Source: Haladaptatus sp. R4
GTDB taxonomy: Archaea; Halobacteriota; Halobacteria; Halobacteriales; Haladaptataceae
NCBI RefSeq assembly: GCF_001625445.1
Contig: NZ_LWHG01000029.1
Location: 248,001-312,000, forward strand
Reading direction: 5' to 3'
DNA length: 64,000 bases
Shown: piece after piece, positions 55,967-62,767 of the stretch
Position numbering within the stretch: the first letter of the stretch is position 1
Layout: the number at the start of each line of letters is the position of its first letter
Notes under the pieces: model-generated
The model's input: the letters and a program-made list of their open reading frames with translations, nothing else
What the model was told of the DNA's origin: nothing
The model's database searches: none
Program-made: the position numbers and the translations under genes

Positions 55967-56968
55967 TCAGCGCAGTCGATAGGTCCGCGCTCGGTTCTTC
56001 CCCTCGGCGACGACGAGCCGATAATGTTCCATCTTCGAGAGGTGGTTTCGAACCGTTCGGTTCGTCTTCGGGTTCTCGACGCGCTCCCGGTACGCATCGT
56101 ACAGGTCGCCCGGCGCGAGTTCGCCGGTTTCGTCCAAAATGTCGTAGAGGGCGCGCTGATGGGAGTTGAGTTGGTCGATGGTTTTCTGCCGGACTTCGTG
56201 GCGTCCGTCCGGTATCGCTTCCCGGACGATATCGCCAGTGATGTGGTCGGCGTCGCCCTGCTCGGCGCGACGTGCCGCATTCCTGAGGATCCCGATCGCG
56301 ATCCGTGCGTCGCCCGCTGCCGCGTCCGCGATCAGTTCGAGTTGGCGGTTTCCGATTGCGTCTTCCGAAAGTCCCCACTGGACGCGGGCACGGAGGATAG
56401 AGACGAGTTCGTCGAGGTGGTACTTCTCGAACGGAACGCGAACGCACGTCCGAAGCCGACTCGCCAAGCGACCGTCGAGGTGCGAAAACAGTTCGTCCTC
56501 GTGATTCGTGATGAGTACCATCGAAATCGTCGGCATTCGATACAGGTCGTAGAGAACGCTCTTGTCTTCGAGTTGGTCGACTTCGTCCAGGATGACGACG
56601 AACTGCGGCCCGTCGTACCGCTGGAGGCGGTCGAGGAGTTCGTCCTTCGGCGTCGAGCGACGGTGGATGTTGACGGTACGACCGATGCCTTCGAGGATGC
56701 GATAGAGCACCTGAAACCGCGTGTAGTCCTGCCAGCAGTTGACATACTGTCGGTTGATGTCGAGGACGTTCTCGCGCAACCGGTCGGTGGTGAACTTGGC
56801 GATACAGGTCTTTCCCGCACCCGACGGACCCAACAGGAGCGAGGTTTCGCCGTTCTGCCCGTCCATGATGGGTTTGAGCGTGTTGGATAACGTGTTGATT
56901 TCCTCGTTTCGATGCTCGACCTCTTCGGGAACGAACTGTGGTTGCAGGACGCGAGCATCGTGAATCAT
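55967..56968 (-). CDS. Orc1/Cdc6-family replication initiator-like ATPase (orphan)
   Basis: The 333-residue protein has the AAA+ core with Walker A GPSGAGKT and Walker B VVILDEVDQL, and a C-terminal winged helix (RTVRNHLSKMEHYRLVVAEG). It is Orc1/Cdc6-like and shorter than most. No origin-type repeats are seen beside it. The ATG in MIHDARVLQPQFVP lies one base from the transcription start expected from the TATA box at 56992-57000. A longer frame adds 52 residues from repeat sequence and is rejected. Confidence 0.85.
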   Translation of the reverse strand: MIHDARVLQPQFVPEEVEHRNEEINTLSNTLKPIMDGQNGETSLLLGPSGAGKTCIAKFTTDRLRENVLDINRQYVNCWQDYTRFQVLYRILEGIGRTVNIHRRSTPKDELLDRLQRYDGPQFVVILDEVDQLEDKSVLYDLYRMPTISMVLITNHEDELFSHLDGRLASRLRTCVRVPFEKYHLDELVSILRARVQWGLSEDAIGNRQLELIADAAAGDARIAIGILRNAARRAEQGDADHITGDIVREAIPDGRHEVRQKTIDQLNSHQRALYDILDETGELAPGDLYDAYRERVENPKTNRTVRNHLSKMEHYRLVVAEGKNRARTYRLR

Positions 56969-56991
56969 ATGAAACTGTGTATTCCGCCCGT

Positions 56992-57000
56992 CATAATAAA
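56992..57000 (-). promoter_or_regulatory. TATA box of the orphan orc gene
   Basis: TTTATTATG on the minus strand gives a start near 56970 and a leaderless transcript for the ATG at 56968. Confidence 0.6.
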
Positions 57001-57040
57001 CGGAAGTGGGCGGTTTCCGATTCTTCCGAAAGCATCGGAA

Positions 57041-57148
57041 CATCGTTCGTATCAGCGGTGTCCGGCACATCGTTCGTATCAGCGGTGTCCGGCACATCGT
57101 TCGTATCAGCGATGTCCGGAACATCGTCCGCGTCGGCAGTATCGACTA
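57041..57148. repeat. Four 27-bp tandem repeats abutting the DUF4350 stop codon
   Basis: Copies start at 57041, 57068, 57095 and 57122. The first two are identical, the third differs at two bases and the fourth at about ten. The array ends one base before the TGA complement at 57149-57151. In another minus-strand frame the repeat is an acidic nonapeptide, DTNDVPDTA. Confidence 0.93.
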
Positions 57149-58252
57149 TCAATCGGACCGTTCCTCACGATACGCCGCGACGATACGCTCGATACGTTCG
57201 GTATCCCAGTCCGGGTGTTGCTCCCGTAGGTAGTCGACCATCGCCGATTCGGACAACGATGGATTCGCATCGATCGACCGGTTCGGCGACATCGTCGTCG
57301 TTCGGGCGTCGGACGGGGAAATTCGAGCGACGAGCGAGTTCCATCGGCGAGTCGCACTCTCCGGTCGCTGCGCCCAGAGGAGAACGAAGGAGAGACACCC
57401 GCACCCGACGAACAGTTGCCACAGCGCGGATTCCCGAAGCGTCAAGACGGCGAGCGCGAGCGGCGGGAGCCGGGCCGTGTGTGAGTAATCGAGCAGGACA
57501 GTCCGATTCCCGTCGAGGATAGCACGGACGAACGCCCGGTTGTCCGACCGGTCGAGCATCGTGTTGATCATGATGCTGGAGTCGCTGACGACGAACACGC
57601 GTCCCTCGCCGACCCGTTCGACGGTTGCGACGAGCATCGAGGAAATCGTCTCGTCGTCGTCCAGTTTCCGGTTGCCGTTCGCGTCGAGATAGGCGTACTC
57701 GGACGTGCTGACGAGCACCGTCGCGTTTCCTGGGGTAACGACGGTACCGTGATTGAGCGAGAGCGCCGAGATGTTCGCCACGGGCGAGCGGTTCGACACG
57801 TTGTTCGCAACCGGTAACGCCGGGGAACGGTACTGTCGCTGGTCGTCGCGGACCGGGCGGCCGTCGAGGCGGGCGTCGGTTCCCAGCGCCGAGAGCAGTC
57901 GGTTCGTCTGTCCCCCGTAATCACCCGCGACGAGCAGCGTTCCGCCCTGTCGCACGAATCGTCGAAGGCGAGCGCGGTCGGTAGCCGAGTAGTTCTCGTC
58001 CGGCGAGAGGATGATTCCGACGGTGCCGTTGGGAGTCACACGCGAATAGGCGGCGGTATCGTGGGCAATTTGCGAGGTCGCACTCGTCTCCGATGCGACG
58101 CCGCGGAGGTCGCTCGTGCCGTCCCACGCGTGATTGTACGCGCCGAACGAGGCGGTCGACGTGGAAGCCGTGACGAACAGACCGACGACGACAACGAGGG
58201 CGAACGCACCGAGGACGCGCGTCGGCATCGGGTAATCGGACGGTCGTTTCAC
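57149..58252 (-). CDS. DUF4350 domain membrane-anchored protein
   Basis: The 367-residue protein has a N-terminal membrane span (residues 10-28), a large extracytoplasmic domain with RRFVRQGGTLLVAGDYGGQT (DUF4350 motif) and EGRVFVVSDSSIMINTML, and a second span near residue 280. It starts with a GTG directly after the TAA of the small membrane protein upstream (no gap). Members often occur near MoxR and DUF58 genes, but none are present. The C-terminal cytoplasmic tail has a helical segment DYLREQHPDWDTERIERIVA. Confidence 0.82.
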   Translation of the reverse strand: MKRPSDYPMPTRVLGAFALVVVVGLFVTASTSTASFGAYNHAWDGTSDLRGVASETSATSQIAHDTAAYSRVTPNGTVGIILSPDENYSATDRARLRRFVRQGGTLLVAGDYGGQTNRLLSALGTDARLDGRPVRDDQRQYRSPALPVANNVSNRSPVANISALSLNHGTVVTPGNATVLVSTSEYAYLDANGNRKLDDDETISSMLVATVERVGEGRVFVVSDSSIMINTMLDRSDNRAFVRAILDGNRTVLLDYSHTARLPPLALAVLTLRESALWQLFVGCGCLSFVLLWAQRPESATRRWNSLVARISPSDARTTTMSPNRSIDANPSLSESAMVDYLREQHPDWDTERIERIVAAYREERSD

Positions 58253-58528
58253 TTAGAATACCCCCGACGGAAGGACCGCCAAGACATGACGGGCGAGGAT
58301 GACGACGAAGATGGCGAGTCCGACGAGGATGAACCACTTCAGCCGTCGTCGCCACGTCGGCGTTACGTTGAACGGTGCTGTAAATTCGATGATGACGAGC
58401 AATCCGATGAGCGAGAGGACGAAAAACAACTCCAACGAGAGGGCGTGCAGCACCGCCAACCCGAGGAGGGAGACGAGCATCCACGCGATTTGCCCGTGAA
58501 CGAACCGTTGGCGGCGTCGAGTTGACAT
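58253..58528 (-). CDS. Small three-span membrane protein coupled to the DUF4350 gene
   Basis: The 91-residue protein begins MSTRRRQRFVHGQIAWMLVS, has three hydrophobic segments (about residues 13-30, 32-48 and 65-85), and ends with VLPSGVF. Its stop directly precedes the GTG start of the DUF4350 protein, so the two are translated in series. It may form a complex with it. The family is unknown. Confidence 0.75.
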   Translation of the reverse strand: MSTRRRQRFVHGQIAWMLVSLLGLAVLHALSLELFFVLSLIGLLVIIEFTAPFNVTPTWRRRLKWFILVGLAIFVVILARHVLAVLPSGVF

Positions 58529-58742
58529 CTACTAATAACACAGGAAGCTGGCTTACCAAAGTATCGGTCGAACATAGTTCATCTTCGATAGATAGTGTAA
58601 TTTATACGATCGTCGTGGACGTCGCCAGTCAACGCCACCGATGGTTATCGATGGTCGGCGATATCGCTCCCTCGGTCGCACCGCACCGAACGTTCGGTTG
58701 GAAGCCGAAGTTCCTAACACGGTCGTCGTGAAAGGGGAAAGC

Positions 58743-59303
58743 ATGTGGCCATGGGGACACCTCGCCGTCGGCTATCTCCTGTATTCGTTCTGGTGCCGAA
58801 CCGAGAACCGTTCACCGTCCGCAGTCGGGACGGTCGCGGTCGCGTTCGGCACGCAGTTTCCGGATTTGGTCGACAAACCGCTCGCGTGGACGTTTTCCGT
58901 ACTCCCAACCGGACGGACGTTAACGCATTCCCTGTTGACAGCCACACTGCTCCTCGGACTGCTGTGGATCGGCGTTCGTCGATCCGAAAGGCGGATTCCG
59001 CTGGGTGCGTTCGCCATCGGCTACTTGAGTCACCTCGCGATGGATTCCGTGCATCCGTTTCTGCAAGGGAGGCTCGCGGACGTGAGCTTCCTGCTGTGGC
59101 CCGTCCTTTCTCCCCCGTCGTACGAGACGTCAAAGAGCTTCTCCGCTCACTTCGCGAACTTCGGCCTGACCCCGTTCGTCCTCCTTCAGTTCGCGCTCGC
59201 CGGAATCGCTCTCGGCGTCTGGATCGCCGACGGCTCTCCGGGAATTGCCGAACTGCACGACCTGTGGTCCGGAGTGACGCAGGACCATGTCGGAGAGCGG
59301 TGA
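58743..59303 (+). CDS. YdjM-like metal-dependent membrane hydrolase
   Basis: The 186-residue protein begins MWPWGHLAVGYLLYSFWCRT and has His and Asp residues lining several spans: HLAVGYLL, GTQFPDLVDKP and LSHLAMDSVHPFL. This spacing matches the YdjM/PF04307 family of membrane metal-dependent hydrolases. An upstream frame of 34 codons is not conserved-looking. The substrate is unknown. Confidence 0.85.
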   Translation: MWPWGHLAVGYLLYSFWCRTENRSPSAVGTVAVAFGTQFPDLVDKPLAWTFSVLPTGRTLTHSLLTATLLLGLLWIGVRRSERRIPLGAFAIGYLSHLAMDSVHPFLQGRLADVSFLLWPVLSPPSYETSKSFSAHFANFGLTPFVLLQFALAGIALGVWIADGSPGIAELHDLWSGVTQDHVGER

Positions 59304-59378
59304 CGAACGTGAACCGGGAAAGGGGAAGCGCTGACCGGAATCAATGGGATTCAAGCAGATTGTTGGACAATCACGGGT

Positions 59379-60056
59379 ATGGCGCTTCCAAACGGAGTGT
59401 ACGATCTTCCGATAGATGTCTCGCTCGGCGACCGAGAGATGACGCTCACCCCGACGGCCGTCGAGACGCCGCGCGGTCTCCTCCTCCTCGACGTCGGGAT
59501 GCCCGACGGTATCGACGACCTCGCAGGTGTGCTCGATGGCGAAGGACTGGACCTCGACGACACGTGGGCGGTCGTCCTCACGCATCAGGATATCGACCAC
59601 GCTGGCTGCCTCGCGGCGGTCGTCGAACGAACCGACGCCGTCGTGTTCGCACACGAAGCGGACGCGCCGTACATCGAGGGCGAAAAAGAACTGCTGAAAT
59701 CGAGCGAGGAACGCCCGATGGCGATCGATCCGACGTCGATCGATGTGCGTCTTACTGGTGGCGAGGCGTTCGCGACCGACGCCGGGCCGATGGAAATCAT
59801 CCACACGCCCGGACACACGCCGGGGCACGTCTCCTGTTACTTCCCCGAAGAGGAGTTGTTGATCACGGCAGACGCGCTCAACGCGCCCGAGGGCGAACTC
59901 GTCGGCCCACGCGAAGGCGCAACCCCCGAGATGGAAACGGCGTGGGAGAGCGTCGAAACGATCGCGACCCACGACATCGACCACGCGGTCTGCTTCCACG
60001 GCGGCTACGTCGAGGACGGAACGGAGCGAATCGAGGCGCTGCTAGCGGATCGATAA
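59379..60056 (+). CDS. MBL-fold metallo-hydrolase
   Basis: The 225-residue protein has the metallo-beta-lactamase motif THQDIDHAGC, the histidine in HTPGHTPGHVSC and the last histidine in VCFHGGYVED. These place two metals in a single-domain hydrolase of the glyoxalase II/lactamase type. The second residue of the first motif is Gln, a modest departure from HxHxDH. Substrate is unknown. Confidence 0.9.
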   Translation: MALPNGVYDLPIDVSLGDREMTLTPTAVETPRGLLLLDVGMPDGIDDLAGVLDGEGLDLDDTWAVVLTHQDIDHAGCLAAVVERTDAVVFAHEADAPYIEGEKELLKSSEERPMAIDPTSIDVRLTGGEAFATDAGPMEIIHTPGHTPGHVSCYFPEEELLITADALNAPEGELVGPREGATPEMETAWESVETIATHDIDHAVCFHGGYVEDGTERIEALLADR

Positions 60057-60199
60057 CCGCTTCGACGAGGGTTCTCTTCCGGTCCGGCCGTGATCGAACC
60101 CCCGTGCTCGACGCGATGGGTGAGGTCGGTGCTCACCGAAGCGTTCTGGAATACCTTCCCGACACCGGTGAAGAGTTCACTACGATGTGAGTTCAAGAA

Positions 60200-60619
60200 T
60201 TAATTACACACAGAGGACAGGATACGATACGCACTGGTGCGCGAATACGCGACGTCGAACTGTTCCGCTACGAGACGCTGGACGAGCGGGATGTTCCACT
60301 CCTCTGCGTCGTAACCGGCTGCTTTGGGGGAGTCCCGTAGCAGCCGAAGGAGTTCGTCCCGGTCTTCCCCCCCGAGCTTCGGCGGCCGACCGGAACGAGG
60401 CTTGTCGCTGGCCGCGCTCCGAATGGGTTCCTCCTCGAATCGTTGCAGCCAGTTATAAACCGTCTTGCGGGAGAGGCCGTACCAGTCGGCCAACTCCGTC
60501 TGTGAGACGCCCTGTTTGTACGCGATTGCGACCATGATGCGTTTCGTGGTGGTGGCGTCGTCCGCGTCCTGCAGCGCCTCCCGAAGCGCAGCCGTCGAGA
60601 CGTCCTCCAGTTGTGCCAT
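60200..60619 (-). CDS. IS630-type N-terminal helix-turn-helix protein, transposase remnant
   Basis: The 139-residue protein begins MAQLEDVSTAALREALQDAD and contains the helix-turn-helix GVSQTELADWYGLSRKTVYN and RSGRPPKLGGEDRDELLRLL. These are the DNA-binding segment of IS630-family transposases, but the DDE catalytic domain is absent and no terminal inverted repeats are seen. It is either a domesticated regulator or a decayed element. A minus-strand TATA (60645-60651) implies a leaderless transcript. Confidence 0.8.
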   Translation of the reverse strand: MAQLEDVSTAALREALQDADDATTTKRIMVAIAYKQGVSQTELADWYGLSRKTVYNWLQRFEEEPIRSAASDKPRSGRPPKLGGEDRDELLRLLRDSPKAAGYDAEEWNIPLVQRLVAEQFDVAYSRTSAYRILSSVCN

Positions 60620-61127
60620 CGTCCCGTACGACAGAAAGAGTGGGTAAATAATTTTGGCAATATGCTGTAAAGTCGAGGGATCACTGTACCATCTCGACCT
60701 TGCACACATCGGCTACCGCGATATCTATTACAAGAGTAGCTGTGTAATAGAACGATAATCGTGTAATTGCCGGCGATGACCGTCGTAGAAACGAGGCGGG
60801 GAGATTCGGTACTGTCTGCATCGGTTAGTTGGCCCTGTTCGTTTCCGCTCTGAAGAACACCACTCCTTAGTGACTCGCCCGAAACGATTCGAGGGCGGCT
60901 GCGATATCCCTTATATTCGTATCTTTTCCCCCGAAGGGTGGTCTTTGTATCGCAACATATGATTTATATACTACCAACAGCCGCAGTTGTCCGATTTCAA
61001 TCGGCGGACTCGGTACCATTTGTCCCGGTAGCAACCCGATTTCCATCTCCGTGCCGAAAATCCAGATCGGCGAAATAGCAACCCGGTTCGTACCTCGGAC
61101 AACCGAACGTCTCCGCGGTACGGAACG
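60620..61127. other. Gene-free region between the IS630 remnant and the LLM oxidoreductase
   Basis: A plus-strand TATA-like GATTTATATAC (about 60960-60970) could start a short transcript from near 60990, but no start codon with a reasonable frame follows. The stem CCGAT...ATCGG lies near 60990-61005. No RNA family is recognised. Confidence 0.4.
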
Positions 61128-62111
61128 TCAGTAGCTCGACGGTGCCAAGGCGTCGATGGTCCGTTCGACCATTCCTTCGTCGGCGTTGCTCGGAATCGTC
61201 ACTATCGGTCGCGTGATGCAGTCGATTTCGCTGACCGCTCGGAACTGCTCCCGGGCCCGTTCCGGCGTTCCCGCGACGCCGAGCGCCTTGACCATTTCGT
61301 CGGTGACGTTCGCGGCGGCGGCCTCGCGGTCACCGTTCCGCCACGCCTCGGCGACCGCCGTAGCGTCCGTCGGGAACCGCTGGGCGACCGCCTGCTCGTA
61401 GCCGCGACCGTTGCCGACGTAGTAGGCGACGTGACCCCGAATGGCGTCCTTGGCGGCAGCAACGTCGTCGCTGACGGCGGCGGGGACGTACGGTGCAACG
61501 TCGATGGCGTCGTCACGACCGGCCGCCTCGGCTTGATCGGCGATGTACGAGAACGCCTCATCGAGATCCGGAAACGGGATGTTGTGTGGAATCCAGCCGT
61601 CACAGAGCCGTGCGACGACCCGACGGTTCGCCCGCCCGAGCGCGGCGTGGTAGATGGGGACGTCGGCGTCCAGTGATGGGAAATCCCGAACGGTGAATAT
61701 TTCCCCGTCGTATTCGACACGGCCGTCCTCCCCGAGGAATTTCGAGGTCAGTTCGATGGTTTCGTGCGCCCGCCGAACCGGATTGGGATCGTCCCATTTC
61801 ATCCCGTGAAGGTCCTCGATGGCTTTCTTCGTCGACGTCCCGACGCCGAGTCGGAATCGACCGTCGGAGACTTCGTCGAGCGTCGCCGCGGTCATCGCCA
61901 GTACGGCGGGCGTCCGCGAGAAGACGTTGACGATCGCCGTTCCAAGCACGACGGTGTCGGTGTGGGCTGCGATGTCGGTGAGTTGGACGACCGAACTCGT
62001 TCCCCAGAGTTCGCCGAGCCAGAGGCCGTCGTAGCCGAGCGTCTCGGCACGGACGCTCAATTCGGTGTGATCGAGGGTAGTCACCTGGGGCAACAGTAGA
62101 TCGGTTGGCAT
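61128..62111 (-). CDS. LLM-class flavin/F420-dependent oxidoreductase
   Basis: The 327-residue protein is a bacterial-luciferase-like TIM barrel: YDGLWLGELWGTSSVVQLTD, RTPAVLAMTAATLDEVSDGR and FRLGVGTSTKKAIEDLHGM match the family. Members use FMN or F420 with diverse substrates; this one falls among the haloarchaeal F420-type group by appearance. It ends near the orc origin region and is the last gene before it. Confidence 0.9.
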   Translation of the reverse strand: MPTDLLLPQVTTLDHTELSVRAETLGYDGLWLGELWGTSSVVQLTDIAAHTDTVVLGTAIVNVFSRTPAVLAMTAATLDEVSDGRFRLGVGTSTKKAIEDLHGMKWDDPNPVRRAHETIELTSKFLGEDGRVEYDGEIFTVRDFPSLDADVPIYHAALGRANRRVVARLCDGWIPHNIPFPDLDEAFSYIADQAEAAGRDDAIDVAPYVPAAVSDDVAAAKDAIRGHVAYYVGNGRGYEQAVAQRFPTDATAVAEAWRNGDREAAAANVTDEMVKALGVAGTPERAREQFRAVSEIDCITRPIVTIPSNADEGMVERTIDALAPSSY

Positions 62112-62172
62112 GGTCTATAGCACGTCGTGGCGGATGAAAAATCGGCAGGGTAGACTCGGCCAAATCGGTCAG

Positions 62173-62373
62173 CCCCCACCCCTCAAACCGAGTGAATGGC
62201 AGACAACGGGGGGACACCGGACACCGAGTGAATTCGGAAATACATGAACGAATGGGAAGAACGAGCACCCCCACCCCTCAAACCGAGTGAAATGGTTCGA
62301 AGGGGTACCCCCCTCGAATGACGTCAGACGTTTGGCTGACAAGCGGCGGACACCCCTCGAACCGAGTGAAAAA
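62173..62373 (-). repeat. Left-hand origin recognition boxes (four copies)
   Basis: Core ACCGAGTG (plus strand) occurs at 62187, 62223, 62282 and 62361, each preceded by a CCCCTCAAA-type run. The best copies are at 62173-62196 and 62268-62292. On the minus strand they read TTCACTCGGTTTGAGGGG followed by GTGGGGG, so the G-string points away from the AT-rich core. Confidence 0.88.
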
Positions 62374-62453
62374 CGACGGTGAACGGCACGGAGACAATGT
62401 GAAAACGGAGAGCGAGAACGGTTCTCTAGCGGCGTCTTTCCCGCTCCTCTTTC

Positions 62454-62545
62454 GCGTATATTATATATTTTACTATATAGGTAAACAACACAACTAGCTT
62501 ACTCCCTAAACAACTAGAAGAAGTGTTCTAATAACGATTTACAAT
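62454..62545. other. AT-rich duplex-unwinding element of the origin
   Basis: The core TATATTATATATTTTACTAT (62456-62475) is the AT-richest stretch in the window, with no G or C for about 15 bases. It sits midway between the inverted origin boxes. Confidence 0.75.
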
Positions 62546-62624
62546 GAGACGATGTCATCACCGTCTGTCTTTTATATACTTCTCCCCGTGCAACCGTCAT
62601 TCCCCTCCACCCCTCCGAACCCCA

Positions 62625-62756
62625 TTTCACTCGGTATGAGGGGTGGGGGGCTATACGATTACGATCCCTGAAAACACGTTCTCGTTCCGGATAAACGAGG
62701 ATTTCACACAATTCACTCGGTTCGAGGTCGGTAGTTTTATCTTTATGCCACTCGGT
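62625..62756 (+). repeat. Right-hand origin recognition boxes (three copies)
   Basis: Core CACTCGGT occurs at 62628, 62714 and 62749. The first is TTTCACTCGGTATGAGGGGT followed by GGGGGG (62625-62650). The last lies inside the orc1 promoter and suggests autoregulation. Confidence 0.85.
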
Positions 62757-62767
62757 CACATAACGTA

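Larger units (their letters stand above)
62173..62756. other. Replication origin (oriC) next to orc1/cdc6
   Basis: An AT-rich block (62454-62545) is flanked by inverted repeats of a core CACTCGGT/ACCGAGTG, four on the left and three on the right, immediately upstream of an orc1/cdc6 gene. This is the layout of haloarchaeal origins. Which replicon carries it cannot be told from the window. Confidence 0.88.

Noticed and set aside
56969-57124. 52-residue N-terminal extension of the orphan Orc protein
   Set aside because: It consists of repeat-encoded residues (RTPLIRTMC) and lies upstream of the TATA box that serves the downstream ATG.
57041-57148. CRISPR-like array (27-bp repeats)
   Set aside because: The copies are contiguous with no spacers and no cas genes are present.
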